NCBI GenBank assembly: GCA_936450465.1
Contig: OW388292.1
Location: 4,049,756 to 4,113,755, forward strand
Reading direction: 5' to 3'
DNA from: Gibbula magus
Taxonomy: Eukaryota > Mollusca > Gastropoda > Trochida > Trochidae
Length of the DNA: 64,000 nucleotides
Shown: one piece after another, positions 47,301 to 59,900 of the stretch
Layout of the letters: each line of letters starts with the position of its first letter
Position numbering within the stretch: position 1 is the first letter of the stretch
Made by a program: the position numbers and the translations under genes
The notes under the pieces: model-generated
Told to the model about the DNA's origin: nothing
The model's database searches: none
Seen by the model: only the letters and a program-made list of their open reading frames with translations

Positions 47301-50300
47301 CCACGAACATGACGGACTTCTCGGCGATAGAGTTCTCCAGGTGCGCCATGGACACATACAGTGAGACGATAGCGAACACAGCCCCGGATATCCCGAAGGA
47401 GAAGTTGTGAGCTGGGTGTGGGATATGGTCTACGGACAAGATGGCGACACAGAGGAAGAGCAGGTTGTACAGACAGACCACCTTGCTTCGGACTGCGGAC
47501 AATAGGACGAGCACCAGGAGGATAAAAATCAGACCCCACTGGCCAAAGAAGTTGACTCGGAGGTCGTCGATTCCGGGGAAATTGAGCGTGATGAGGAGTT
47601 GGGTGACACCCCGCGCCAACCAGAACAGGAAGTAGATGGTGAACTGGACGCCGTGGAAGAAGTCGTGCCGCAGAAAGGCGTAATAGCTGGCTAGCAGATG
47701 ACAGAAGAAGCAGTAAGCGAACATCGGCATGGCGGCCCTGAAGTCCTGGAAGTAGCCGAGGTGGTGGAAGACGAGGGTGGCGGCCGGAACCACGTTACCC
47801 ATGTAGCCGAGTCCGTACGGCTCTCCGTACTTGGTGTTCTTCCGGGCCTCGTTAGTCGTGTTCGGGTTCTCTTTCACCCGGATCAGCAGCGGGTCAAAGA
47901 TGGCGTTTCCGAGCCCGGGGAGGATGTACCTCTGACTGACACCTTTCAGAGCCATCACAACAGTGGCGTACACGCTAGTCAACACGATGAAAATCTCAAA
48001 CGCTGCGGCAACTCTCCTGCCCCAGTCGAAGAAGGCGCCGACACCCTCGAATATAAGAGTCAACATGATGGCGACCAGTACTGGAGGCATGATGTAGTTG
48101 ACAGTCACTGCGCACAAAGACAAGATGACAGCCACGGTCATGAAGCCGATCATGCCGGGGAGGATTCCGACCCGTAACACCTCCACACCCAGCACGGGGT
48201 TCAGGATGTGGTTGATTCCCATCACAGTCCACAACGCTGCGAACACGGCGAATGCAGTTCCGGTCAGATGGTCGTTCCGCCGGAAACAGAGAAGAGAAGC
48301 GACAAGCTGCAGGAAGCCGCCCATCACAATCAAGTGCGCACCTGCAATTAAAAATATCGATATGAAAATATTTGTGTTTCATTAATGAAATCCAAAAATT
48401 GCTTTAAGAATATTAATTTGTGTAAAAGGTCACAAATGAATTGTTTTAAAATGATCAGATGTTAAAGGCAAAACAACAATTGTAACTATGTTTATGAATA
48501 AATAACAATGGGCCATGTGACACATCTTTTTATCTTAAATGGATATTCCATTTTAAAAGAGCACCTTTCGTTTTTGGTATTAAATCCTTGTCAATGTGTT
48601 TCATGATTGCAGCTGTTCCATTCATGTTGCAGGGTGTCACTAATACTGTACCAGGGCATGCAGTTTAACATTTATATCGTCTCGCCTCGTATACAAGCAA
48701 TTACCAACTTAAATCTTTTCATCGGATTGTGACGTCACAGACACACTGAACGCGCCGGATTGTTCATCTCGAGCGGATCTGCTGGCCAGTTATCTGCTTA
48801 CAGTGTCAATGAATCGCTTGAGCTCATTGTCTTCAAATCAAATGACGTCATCATGCTCGTGAATATTTTTTTCTGATTGAAATTATGACACAGCAGAAAT
48901 TGTTTGTCCAATGTCTACCAGTGGTAGTCTTTAGTTTAGTGGTAGAAGCTTATGCTGTTGTTGACTAACCATGACGTCATAATGTATCGCCGACGTCAAT
49001 TATGATTTTGAGATTTAACGACGAACTTTGAAAGAAGTTAGTTAGATCATTGTGTTTTATTGTTTAAATAAATTTGGTTCCATGAGACTTTTAAGGGAAA
49101 GTATGTTCAAATAATAAATTATAGACCTAATTAACTAATCCCATCCGGTAACAACACATTCGTGTACATTTTATACGCTGACACTAATGCATATAAAGAA
49201 TAAAACCTTGAAGTTAATTGTGAGATGACCAAATCGGTTTTATTGTGTGTGTGGTTCACATTCTTTCGTAATTGGACCGGGGAAGTTGATTGAAAAAAAA
49301 AACCAATATCTCTTTCATCCAATCCATCACAGATCTCGAACTTGATGAATCAACAGAATTTCTGCCATATCAATAACCTCATGTTAACTTATAAACTAAA
49401 GCGTTTCTTCTGCTTAAACCAATGCATAACCTAGTAACTAACCAATTACCGATCATTTAAAGGTCATTTTAAACATTTCGTTCCAATCATAACAAATTCA
49501 GAAAAGTGACATATCTTGCACAATATGGGGATCCCCTGATCTTCAGAGGAGCACTAAGAGCCCGGGTGAAGACGTTCTGTTGGATGTACGTGCCTAGATC
49601 TGCTCTTGTCAGGAACGAGTGAAAAGTGGGGGAGATGTGAGAGGAAGGAGAGATAATGAGAGACGAGAAGAAGGCGGTTTGTCACCTGCCTGTGTACAAG
49701 ATCGGTCCTGTGTATAACTCTTCCTCTCTCTGTGTTACCTATATACCTACCCACGGTTATCCACCGTTTCTAAAGCGATAACTTCAGTAAAAACGTCAAA
49801 CATAAGAACTATAAGCACAATAAGCACTGTTAACACTAGAAACATTAGAAACACTAGAAGATCTTTTAACAGTAGAAACATTAGAAACGCCATAATAACT
49901 TTAAACACTAGAAACTTAGAAACATTATTTATTGCACGCCGATTAAGCACTAGTAGCACTGTTACGACAATAGGCCGTACATTTGAAGTACTACAAGCAA
50001 TATAAGCACCGGTACCGTTATCTATAAATACTGCAAGCGTTATAAACACTATAAGCACATAGGTATTCCAAGTACCTTAACCTCTACACGCACTGTAACA
50101 TCTATAAGGACAACATACTATAAACTATATATTTCTTAAAAGTAAACACCTAAAGCTACATAAGCACTACAAGCACTGTGAATACTATAATATCACGCTA
50201 AGCAATAAGCAATAAGCTACATAAGCACTACAAGCACTGTGAATACTATACTATCACGCTAAGCAATAAGCAATAAGCTACATAAGCACTACAAGCAATG

Positions 50301-53300
50301 TGAATACTATAATATCACGCTAAGCAATAAGCAATAAAGCTACATAAGCACTACAAGCACTGTGACTACTATACTATCACGCTAAGCAATAAGCAATAAG
50401 CTACATAAGCACTACAAGCACTGTGAATACTATCATATCACGCTAAGCAATAAGCAATAAAGCTACATAAGCACTACAAGCACTGTGAATACTATAATAT
50501 CACGCTAAGCAATAAGCAATAAGCTACATAAGCACTACAAGCACTGTGAATACTATAATATCACGCTAAGCAATAAGCAATAAGCTACATAAGCACTACA
50601 AGCACTGTGAATACTATACTATCACGCTAAGCAATAATCAATAAAGCTACATAAGCACTACAAGCACTGTGAATACTATACTATCACGCTAAGCAATAAG
50701 CAATAAGCTACATAAGCACTACAAGCACTGTGAATACTATAATATCACGCTAAGCAATAAGCAATAAAGCTACATAAGCACTACAAGCACTGTGAATACT
50801 ATAATATCACGCTAAGCAATAAGCAATAAAGCTACATAAGCACTACAAGCACTGTGAATACTATAATATCACGCTAAGCAATAAGCAATAAGCTACATAA
50901 GCACTACAAGCACTGTGAATACTATAATATCACGCTAAGCAATAAGCAATAAGCTACATAAGCACTACAAGCACTGTGAATACTATACTATCACGCTAAG
51001 CAATAATCAATAAAGCTACATAAGCACTACAAGCACTGTGAATACTATACTATCACGCTAAGCAATAATCAATAAAGCTACATAAGCACTACAAGCACTG
51101 TGAATACTATACTATCACGCTAAGCAATAAGCAATAAAGCTACATAAGCACTACAAGCACTGTGAATACTATACTATCACGCTAAGCAATAAGCCATAAA
51201 GCTACATAAGCACTACAAGCACTGTGAATACTATACTATCACGCTAAGCAATAAGCCATAAAGCTACATAAGCAATACCCCCATTACAAGCACAATGAAC
51301 ACTCTTAGCACTATATATACCAGGACCCCAAATATCTACACATCAACTTCTGAATGAACGTAAAGAAGGAACTATGACACACGCTTTCAAAAACATATCC
51401 TGCTCTACCGTTAGATACAACATGTCTTAGAGAGCAAGAACGGGCATGTTTTTATTGAATAACACCATAGATCTTTACATGTCAGACTATTAAATTTACT
51501 TTTGCATATTACATTGATACTTAGTTACATTTACTATTGCATATTACATAGATACTTAGTTACATTTACTATTGCATATTACATAGATACTTAGTTACAT
51601 TTACTATTGCATATTACATAGATACTTAGTTACATTTACTATTACATATTACATAGATACTTAGTTACATTTACTTTTGCATATTACATATATACTTAGT
51701 TACATTTACTATTGCATATTACATAGATACTTAGTTACATTTACTATTGCATATTACATATATACTTAGTTACATTTACTATTGCATATTACATATATAC
51801 TTAGTTACATTTACTATTACATATTACATAGATACTTAGTTACATTTACTATTGCATATTACATAGATACTTAGTTACATTTACTATTACATATTACATA
51901 TATACTTAGTTACATTTACTTTTGCATATTACATAGATACTTAGTTACATTTACTATTGCATATTACATAGATACTTAGTTACATTTACTATTACATATT
52001 ACATATATACTTAGTTACATTTACTATTACATATTACATAGATACTTAGTTACATTTACTATTACATATTACATAGATACTTAGTTACATTTACTATTAC
52101 ATATTACATATATACTTAGTTACATTTACTTTTGCATATTACATAGATACTTAGTTACATTTACTATTGCATATTACATAGATACTTAGTTACATTTACT
52201 ATTGCATATTACATATATACTTAGTTACATTTACTATTGCATATTACATATATACTTAGTTACATTTACTATTACATATTACATATATACTTAGTTACAT
52301 TTACTATTGCATATTACATAGATACTTAGTTACATTTACTATTACATATTACATATATACTTAGTTACATTTACTTTTGCATATTACATAGATACTTAGT
52401 TACATTTACTATTGCATATTACATAGATACTTAGTTACATTTACTATTACATATTACATATATACTTAGTTACATTTACTATTACATATTACATAGATAC
52501 TTAGTTACATTTACTATTGCATATTACATAGATACTTAGTTACATTTACTATTACATATTACATATATACTTAGTTACATTTACTATTACATATTACATA
52601 GATACTTAGTTACATTTACTATTGCATATTACATAGATACTTAGTTACATTTACTATTGCATATTACATAGATACTTAGTTACATTTACTATTACATATT
52701 ACATAGATACTTAGTTACATTTACTATTGCATATTACATAGATACTTAGTTACATTTACTATTACATATTACATAGATACTTAGTTACATTTACTATTGC
52801 ATATTACATAGATACTTAGTTACATTTACTATTACATATTACATATATACTTAGTTACATTTACTTTTGCATATTACATAGATACTTAGTTACATTTACT
52901 ATTGCATATTACATAGATACTTAGTTACATTTACTATTACATATTACATAGATACTTAGTTACATTTACTATTGCATATTACATAGATACTTAGTTACAT
53001 TTACTATTACATATTACATATATACTTAGTTACATTTACTATTACATATTACATAGATACTTAGTTACATTTACTATTACATATTACATAGATACTTAGT
53101 TACATTTACTATTACATATTACATATATACTTAGTTACATTTACTTTTGCATATTACATAGATACTTAGTTACATTTACTATTGCATATTACATAGATAC
53201 TTAGTTACATTTACTATTGCATATTACATATATACTTAGTTACATTTACTATTGCATATTACATATATACTTAGTTACATTTACTATTACATATTACATA

Positions 53301-55754
53301 TATACTTAGTTACATTTACTATTGCATATTACATAGATACTTAGTTACATTTACTATTACATATTACATATATACTTAGTTACATTTACTTTTGCATATT
53401 ACATAGATACTTAGTTACATTTACTATTGCATATTACATAGATACTTAGTTACATTTACTATTACATATTACATATATACTTAGTTACATTTACTATTAC
53501 ATATTACATAGATACTTAGTTACATTTACTATTGCATATTACATAGATACTTAGTTACATTTACTATTACATATTACATATATACTTAGTTACATTTACT
53601 ATTACATATTACATAGATACTTAGTTACATTTACTATTGCATATTACATAGATACTTAGTTACATTTACTATTGCATATTACATAGATACTTAGTTACAT
53701 TTACTATTACATATTACATAGATACTTAGTTACATTTACTATTGCATATTACATAGATACTTAGTTACATTTACTATTACATATTACATAGATACTTAGT
53801 TACATTTACTATTGCATATTACATAGATACTTAGTTACATTTACTATTACATATTACATATATACTTAGTTACATTTACTTTTGCATATTACATAGATAC
53901 TTAGTTACATTTACTATTACATATTACATAGATACTTAGTTACATTTACTTTTGCATATTACATAGATACTTAGTTACATTTACTATTACATATTACATA
54001 GATACTTAGTTACATTTACTATTGCATATTACATAGATACTTAGTTACATTTACTATCGAATATTACATTTAAGCTAATCAACATTTACTTGTGCATATT
54101 ACACAGACTTAAACATAAATTGACAGATATGAGAACATATCTAATTAGTATGTACACTATCGCTATGTAAATATCCACGTGTTGCCGTATATCGCTATGT
54201 AAATATCCACGTGTTGCCGTATATCGCTATGTAAATATCCACGTGTTGCCGTATATCGTTATGTACCTCTGGATGGTGCGGCATCGTTTTTAGTTTCAAT
54301 AATCCTTATCACGTTATATATAGATACATTGTGCTGTATGCATTCCTGTAAATTACAAATATTGATTTTAACATCACTTGCTTTAACGCCTTTGACATTT
54401 ACATCAAAACCTCGTGATTTTCACAGTTGACTGTCGGGAAAGTGTTGAACGGGAGAAAGACGTGTACGAATGAATTGACTGTTATCTGTTGCATAATTTA
54501 GAAAGGACACTGAACGTACAGTATTATGTTTATTACTTGCCAAAATTAATCAAGCGAAACTGCCGACAGTATGCGGAAACTAATATATGTATTTACGGAC
54601 AGTATGTAGTACTACCATTGTGACGTCACAATTGCACATTATTGTGACGCCATACGTTCAACAGCGTTACACTAGTTTAATATTGTCGTGTAAATATTAT
54701 ACTGCAGTATCGTCTACGGGTGACTAATGATATTGTATATTTAAATTCGATAATTACTTTATTTAGTGTCAACGATTCTAACGATATGAGACCGAGGATC
54801 CTTGCGTGCAGAGTGCAACTGGGGCCACATGTCGGCCGCGGAAACATCATCAACATCTTATGGTTGCACGGAGCGGACAATCGGATTAAGGACTAGCTTT
54901 GTGAAAATCCCGTAGTGTAGAAATGAACACTTCCTTTTATACTGCGGAAATGATTACAATTTCGTTACACTGTATACTTCACAGTAAATTTGTGTTAAAA
55001 GTTTGTTTCAACCAGACAAATAAATTGTGTAACTTGTTCGAGCACCTGTATAGTATTGTACACGTAACACGTTGTTGCTTAATCATGTATGTCAAATAAA
55101 TTAACTTATTTAAAACAACGACAGCTACCGTTGTGAGCAATAAGGGAAGTTGGTTAGTAGATCATTCCGCGGTCAAGATCTAAGCATTGCGTTATCCCAA
55201 GCTTATGCACATAAAAAAAATTGATCCCCTAAACTTTTTTGCTAGTTGAACATTGTAATTCTTAGCTTACGTACGAGAAAACTCTATTGCGTAAATAACG
55301 CGTTAGCGCCAACAGGAAGTAGTGTACGTGGTCTCCGTTACGTATTGTATACGGTATAAGAATATATTCTTCATTGAATTAAACACACGTGTTGATGTAT
55401 TAAAAATGTATTTTGTTAAAATAAACTTGAATAATGTGATAAAATCAAACGAAGTGACTTAATACACACGCACTTTCGTTAATATTAAGAAAGATTCGTC
55501 AATTATACAAAGTGAAATAATACCCTATATCATTGTTAATGAAACCTTCAGAATATAATGAATTAAAACATGTTGAATGAGAGAAGTGTGATTGACTGAC
55601 CGGCTAGCGCTAGAGCGGGCTGAGAGAAGGGCCCGTCCAGCATGTTCTCCACCGCCACTATCAAGGCCGACATGATGTTGGCTATAAGTCCAAGGGCTCC
55701 AGGTTCTGCGTACAGAATAGCAGCAAACGCTTCAACCTTTTCTTCTGGATCCAT
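41232..55754 (-). CDS. Gene 2: triple AceTr-like membrane region fused to a YrdC domain
   Basis: Eight exons, minus strand: 55754-55601, 48341-47237, 45448-45165, 44932-44735, 44338-44250, 43882-43357, 42686-42600, 41365-41232. They total 2,577 nt, 858 aa, and all junction phases agree. Residues 1-610 hold about 18 hydrophobic helices in three six-helix blocks. Block 1 has MGGFLQLVASLLCFRR, then TAFAVFAALW, matching the GG-x-x-Q, EFRRGNTF and F-x-x-Y-G-x-F-W pattern of GPR1/FUN34/YaaH (SatP/AceTr) channels; block 2 has CHLLASYYAFLRHD, then QFTIYFLFWLARG. Residues about 612-845 are a complete YrdC domain with GTPTDTVYAI, KERP, SICIRVPDS, TSGNPSGG, ASTVVNC and FRIGCTPKEVV. The even helix number puts both ends, and YrdC, on the same (probably cytosolic) side. 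No Sua5-specific domain follows. It is divergent from gene 3 and tail to tail with gene 1. Function is unknown; catalytic motifs look intact. Confidence 0.82.
41405..41560. repeat. Short-unit minisatellite (GAATGGTAAT type)
   Basis: Tandem mix of GAATGGTAAT and GAATGGTAT units inside gene 2 intron 7. Confidence 0.93.
41856..42585. repeat. Minisatellite GTAGATCAT / GTAGATAT in gene 2 intron 7
   Basis: About 730 nt of alternating 9-nt GTAGATCAT and 8-nt GTAGATAT units. On the minus strand it begins about 15 nt after the donor of exon 7, the same intron position that carries the donor minisatellite in gene 1. Confidence 0.95.
42600..42686 (-). CDS. Gene 2 exon 7 (B-type exon)
   Basis: 87 nt, phase 1 at both ends, reading KNLDGVICDGESREIVAST and on to MSIDKG. 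Same length and phases as all B exons of gene 1. The acceptor is CACCAG and the donor GTAAGC. Confidence 0.88.
42728..42850. repeat. 23-nt minisatellite with palindromic core
   Basis: About five copies of a 23-nt unit holding the perfect 12-nt palindrome AACACATGTGTT, in gene 2 intron 6 just upstream of exon 7. Confidence 0.92.
43357..43882 (-). CDS. Gene 2 exon 6 (main YrdC exon)
   Basis: 526 nt, phase 0 in and phase 1 out, identical in length and phases to exon A0 of gene 1. It carries GTPTDTVYAI, KERP, PGGISCVVPKG, SICIRVPDS and TSGNPSGG. Acceptor ATATCCAG, donor GTACGT. Confidence 0.9.
43894..43950. repeat. AGAGT pentanucleotide microsatellite at a 3' splice site
   Basis: About 11 AGAGT units directly next to exon 6. 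On the coding (minus) strand they read ACTCT and form the polypyrimidine tract of the acceptor. Confidence 0.93.
44250..44338 (-). CDS. Gene 2 exon 5
   Basis: 89 nt on the minus strand, reading AVVCLYGAIAELVNG and on to VIPVGDALLE; donor GTCAGT, phase 0. The VIPVG motif recurs as VLPVGKPLL at the same place in gene 3, just before the YrdC domain. Confidence 0.75.
44735..44932 (-). CDS. Gene 2 exon 4
   Basis: 198 nt, minus strand, with two hydrophobic helices (IGVFILHTVGMFM and WMILITAILA). The donor neighbourhood (CTCGCAG then GTAGGTACC) is present twice, the second copy 38 nt further into the intron; using it would shift the frame. Confidence 0.8.
45165..45448 (-). CDS. Gene 2 exon 3
   Basis: 284 nt, minus strand. 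It starts GGKGDPSQYRDEEKVDLK, then has the first helices of AceTr-like block 3 (LALISSGVALSCLA, WIIVAGLILHLYAARL, YLIVLAGFWAVWTALL). Donor GTGAGT, phase 1. The acceptor lies at the edge of a four-copy repeat that contains it. Confidence 0.8.
45443..45645 (-). repeat. 53-nt repeat containing a 3' splice site, four copies
   Basis: Four units with 53-54-nt spacing (markers at 45448, 45501, 45554, 45608). On the minus strand each ends TACTGTTCACAG followed by AGG or AGGGGTAAGGG, that is, the acceptor of gene 2 exon 3 plus the first bases of the exon. Confidence 0.9.
45650..47236 (-). other. Gene 2 intron 2, remainder
   Basis: No exon or element recognised apart from the acceptor repeats at its 3' end. 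Short frames at 46025-46237 (-) and 46331-46669 (+) match nothing known. Confidence 0.45.
47237..48341 (-). CDS. Gene 2 exon 2 (AceTr-like blocks 1 and 2)
   Basis: 1,105 nt, minus strand; acceptor ATTGCAG, donor GTACGT, phase 1 in and phase 2 out. It holds most of block 1 (GGFLQLVASLLCFRR and helices to ATVVMALKG), a hydrophilic loop (KENPNTTNEARKNTKYGE), and block 2 (CHLLASYYAFLRHD to FAIVSLYVSM). It ends in a conserved post-block segment (VGTEVI, then KLKKVLI) that recurs in gene 3 as VRCVET, then KLKNFLV. Confidence 0.9.
48342..50139 (-). other. Gene 2 intron 1, exon-proximal part
   Basis: Non-coding. About 49790-50060 is a degenerate mixture of AGCACTATA and AGAAACATTAG motifs that grades into the 62-bp satellite. 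No exon is seen in the 7.26-kb intron. Confidence 0.5.
50140..51290. repeat. 61/62-nt satellite in gene 2 intron 1
   Basis: About 18 copies of a unit built from GCTACATAAGCACTACAAGC, ACTGTGAATACTATA and ATCACGCTAAGCAATAAGC. Copies differ by one A (61 or 62 nt) and a few bases. Confidence 0.95.
51500..54065. repeat. 35-nt satellite with higher-order structure
   Basis: About 73 copies of a 35-nt unit (TACATTTACTATTGCATATT, then ACATAGATACTTAGT). Three variable sites define unit types. The order of types from 52131 repeats from 53146, giving a higher-order unit of 29 copies (1,015 bp); 22 successive unit types match before the pattern diverges near 53916. Confidence 0.95.
54159..54262. repeat. 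32-nt minisatellite, three copies
   Basis: Three tandem copies of a 32-nt unit (ATCGCTATGTAAATATCCAC, then GTGTTGCCGTAT), followed by a partial unit. Confidence 0.9.
54263..55600 (-). other. Gene 2 intron 1, promoter-proximal part
   Basis: AT-rich, no recognised exon or repeat. A minus-strand 67-codon frame at 54677-54880 has no family match. Confidence 0.4.
55601..55754 (-). CDS. Gene 2 exon 1, start codon
   Basis: ATG at 55754 on the minus strand opens MDPEEKVEAFAAILYAEPG, then ALGLIANIMSALIVAV (helix 1). The AEPGALGL stretch sits where the family's NPAPLGL signature is expected. It ends ALALAG with donor GTCAGT in phase 1, which joins the phase 1 exon at 48341. Confidence 0.8.
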
Positions 55755-56809
55755 CTTGTCGTCTGCTTCAACAGTTGTCGTCTGCTAACTTGTCTTCACT
55801 AGTAAAAAAAACTTCACGAAAATATTACAAGAGCGAAATTATGAATTCCAGCACAGCCGAGCAAGTGTCTTTTCACACGCGTTATCAAAGATGGTCAACT
55901 TCAAGAAAATAGTTTAGTGAGCCATCTATCCTTTGTGTTAAATGTCGGCTGCTTTGCCATGGGTAGTGAAAGTTCGGGAGATATTTTCTTGTCTTTCTTC
56001 AAAAGAGTTTCAGTAGTTGTGGTCCAGTTGTCAGCAGTTTTCCGTTTTGTGTCCAGAACACGGATACGCGTCCACCGCAAGGAGAAGCCTGCACTCGGAG
56101 AGCTTAATCACTTTAAATGCCACGGGCGCGCTTGTATTGATTATATATCAACAAATTCATGTGCATCTATGACTCCAAGCTTCTATTTTTATCATTAGAG
56201 GGTGTGTTTTCAGCGAACCTTTTGATATGAGAGTTCCAATGAGGGCGGCATACATAATCAACTAGAATAGGTTCGCAACGTCACTTTCTATATGCGCTAA
56301 CGGATCTTCCCTTTAGAACGCTGCTTGCACCGCCCCCCGTCGACACCGTATCGCAGTCCAACTTTTAACATAACCTCTGTATTAAACAACCAGAGGAACG
56401 ATTCGCGCACTGACCGCGGCACGATTTCCTCCTATCCAATCAGAGGCGACATGTCAGTACGTCCGACCAATCCGTAAACCCGGAAGGTCCCCTGCTCGGT
56501 TATTGTTGGGTACATCAAAAACCAGTCAACTACTTGACACGGAACTACTGATGGAATGTCTAGCGTTCGGACGATAGATGAAAAACGTACTCCGCGTGAT
56601 AAAAAGTTATATTTCCATTGAAATAGTGAAATTTGCATGACGCGTGAGGCCTAAGCCACGCCTTCCTTCACTTATAACCGCCTCATGATAAATTTACTTT
56701 GTCATTTCTACTGCAAAGCTTACAGTGAGAGTGGTTGAAGTTGAAGTTAGGACTTTACATCTGAAGCAGACAACCACCGACAAGGGTTCAGAGACAGGAC
56801 GAGACAAGT
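55755..56809. promoter_or_regulatory. Divergent promoter region of genes 2 and 3
   Basis: 1,055 bp separate the two start codons. Two CCAAT boxes (56436-56440 and 56467-56471) lie mid-region, and a TATAA at 56673-56677 sits about 135 nt before the gene 3 ATG, leaving room for a start site near 56703. No clear TATA is seen for gene 2. Motifs are read directly; promoter activity is inferred. Confidence 0.5.
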
Positions 56810-56981
56810 ATGGGCGCTATCAGGCGTTCCTCGGCTACTGTGGCTAGTCTCTACTGCACGTGCGTTACGCTGGTCGTCGTGTGCATCTACAACTTCACCA
56901 TCTTCGACTCCGCGCAGCTTCTCGTCAATGTCACCTTCGGATCTTCTCTCATCGTCCTCTCCATTCTCTCCATCATCGTCG
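56810..56981 (+). CDS. Gene 3 exon 1, start codon
   Basis: 172 nt, phase 1 out. It encodes a short basic N-terminus (MGAIRRSSA) and the first two helices (VTLVVVCIYNF and LIVLSILSIIVG). Donor GTAAGT. Confidence 0.85.
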
Positions 56982-59900
56982 GTAAGTTCCAGATATATAT
57001 ATATATATATCCAATGCATTACATAGGGTCAGACTTTATGTTTAGCTTAGATAAGAATAGCGCCGTGTGATGTTAAGCATATCAGCATCTATAACTACTG
57101 CGATGTCGTTTCTTAACAATCTACTGTTATTGTATAACCACGTTTAATGTAAGCGAATAATGAACTATTGTTTCTTTCATTGATATAGTGACATGAACTT
57201 ATATGAACGTTCTAATGCATATCATGCAAATATTCATATCCTGATTTAGATCAATGGGCGCACACTTGAGTTCAACTTACATGTAAGTTGTGTAGTTATT
57301 AAATTATACCAAATCAATGTCTTGTACGTATTGCTTATATATAATCTTATTTTTGTAACATAAACATTTTAACATAGCTTATCGTTATACCATTACACTT
57401 AGTCACTCAGTCAAAGCAAAGCAAACATTTTGTGTCGTGTTATGACTGTTATGTTCTATGAATTCAGTTCACTGTTAAATTGGTATTAAAATCATATTTT
57501 AATGGACTCAATAAATTAGATGTATTTCATTGTTATCCCTGTGTCTCTGAATACATATATTTTAATTCATAATTTCCAAATGTGCATGTATCCCTAACTA
57601 TTGTTGTCCAGTATATATATGTTCAGTATGGTAGTTTCCCTCGTGTTTCTAAATATTTACAACGTGCGCCCGCTTAAAGGTGGTGTGCACTTTACTACCA
57701 GCTTGGTTTCCGCGAAGTAATGTCACGTGACGTGAGCTCGTTGTGTAATCCCTGAACACATTAAGAAGCCATGGACAAGTAGACGATGGTCTCATTTTAC
57801 ATATTTCAATTAAATACTCATGATCTCTTCCGTATTATATATAATGTTTCTCTAGCAGGGGTGAAATTGATACAAGTACACAACCTATACGCACTCCAAG
57901 AAGTCAAATTTCCTTTATAAGAAATTGTTTAGAGACTTGTGAATAATTATTTTTCGGGAAATGTAAAGTGAGTAGGGTTATTTCATTTTGAATAAGCATT
58001 AGCATCTTTAAAATAGTTTTAGTTCTGAGTAACGTAATACATCACGAGACCACAGGAACTCGTTATCGTTAAAATGTAGATAAAACGAACGTAAAAACTA
58101 CACCCTAAATGTATATACACTGTATAAGTTTGTGTGGAGAAAAGGCAACGTGGCCACCAAGACACAATAAGAATAACAGAACTTCTAGAAACATCCTACA
58201 TGTGCTTGGGCCATGAAGACTTGAAGTACATCTCTGTTCGTACCATGTTCATGAACTGTTGCTTGATAAAACCTTCTATTTGTTCATGGGAGATGCATTT
58301 CAGGAAGTTTAAGTTTCTTTTCTTGAATAGCATTTTTATTTCTTCGCGTGAAATATTAGCTTTAATAATGATTAAATAAACCTGGTAATTGATGAACGCC
58401 ATTAAGTACCTTCTACATATTATACGAGAGCCTCACTTCCCTCTCTGTTTGCAGGTATATCAGCCGAACACCCCGAGGAGAGTGTACTTAGATCCTTCCT
58501 CCTCACCCTGGCCGCCATGTGGGGCAGTGTCGGGATATACCACGTGACGGAAGGCGCCACCTACCAGGGGGTGACAGGTTCCCAGGCCCTGTGGGCAGGG
58601 TACGGTGCTTTCCTCCTCATCTTCATCCTCTTCGTGGTCGGCGCACTCCAGCATAAGGCCAAGTTCACTGCTGTTCTCGCTCTTGGCTTTGCACTCTCTT
58701 GTATATTTGAGATCGCGTCTCTATGGCGACCCCTCAGAGGAAGTTCCGCAGCCTACTATATCCTCCTGGCGGCTTTGGTCATCTACAGTATTGTCTCCAA
58801 CCTCCTCACCAAACTCAAGAAGCGGAACGACAAAGACAACGTTGAAACACAGACCCACAACCAGGGGCACTCTCGTGATTATATTCCACTCGGCCATGCA
58901 ATGGACACCTTAGCATTCGCCATCTTCGCAGGTCATGTGACTGGTATCTATGACAACCCAAGACGCGAGTTCATGTGGGTGGTCTCTGCCGGCGTGTTCC
59001 AGTCTATTGCCGGTGTTGTAGCAGTCAGACGAGCCGACTCCTACAACGGGTTCCTTTTCTTCCTCCACGGCATGTTCTGGCTCGCTAACGGCTACATCCT
59101 GGCTGTTGAGTACGCCATTGGAGCCCAGCTGCCCCAACTCATTGCAGTGCAAGTTATATTCATCATCACATTCTTCTGCATAGCAATTATCTCCCTTACC
59201 CGAGAGTTGTACCAGTTCCTTGAACACCTCGGCCTCATGATCATGTGTATCGCCTTCTGTGTGAATGGTTTCAGCGGGATCTTCCTGGGGGCCATGGGTT
59301 GGATCTGCTTTATCTTCTCCCTGTACGGTCTCGCCGCCCACATCAGTCGCCTCCAGACCGGCGCCTTCAAGATTCCCCTCGGAGTCCGATGTGTAGAAAC
59401 GGCGAAACTGAAGAACTTCCTGGTCAACAAGTGCCGATGCTGCGCCGTCTGTATCTACGGGAAGTTGCGGGAGTCAGGTCGAGGCCGGGGTGGAAGTCTT
59501 TTCTCATCCAGCGAGATGTTGGGCTTCTCCAAGTATCTTGACCTCGACAGTGCAGGCTTCGCCCTGAACGCTGTCTCGGCTCTCGCAGTTGTCTGGGCCC
59601 CTCTGGGTCCCGCCGTCATGCCCTGGGTTATCGGTTTTGGAGGAATTCCTCAGATGGTTGTGGCGTCCATTGCGTTTGCCCGTGGACTCACAGTTGAAAG
59701 TTGCAACTTCTTCACCTTCGCGTCTCTCTGGTTGATTTGGGGACCTGCTCGAGGTCTTGGTATTCTGGTGTTGGACAACAGTGTGGCAGCCGCTGTTGGA
59801 TGCATCGCCTTCCTTTGTGTGGGACTCCTCAACCTCGGTCTCTCCGCTCTCATCAACAAAGCATGGTTCCTCATCTGCGCCGTGTTCGAGCTGGTTGTCC

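Noticed and set aside
47698..48385. Forward frames antisense to gene 2 exon 2
   Set aside because: Charged, low-complexity shadows of hydrophobic helices on the coding strand.
58134..58402. Small gene in gene 3 intron 1
   Set aside because: Frames on both strands, no family signature, AT-rich; not supported.
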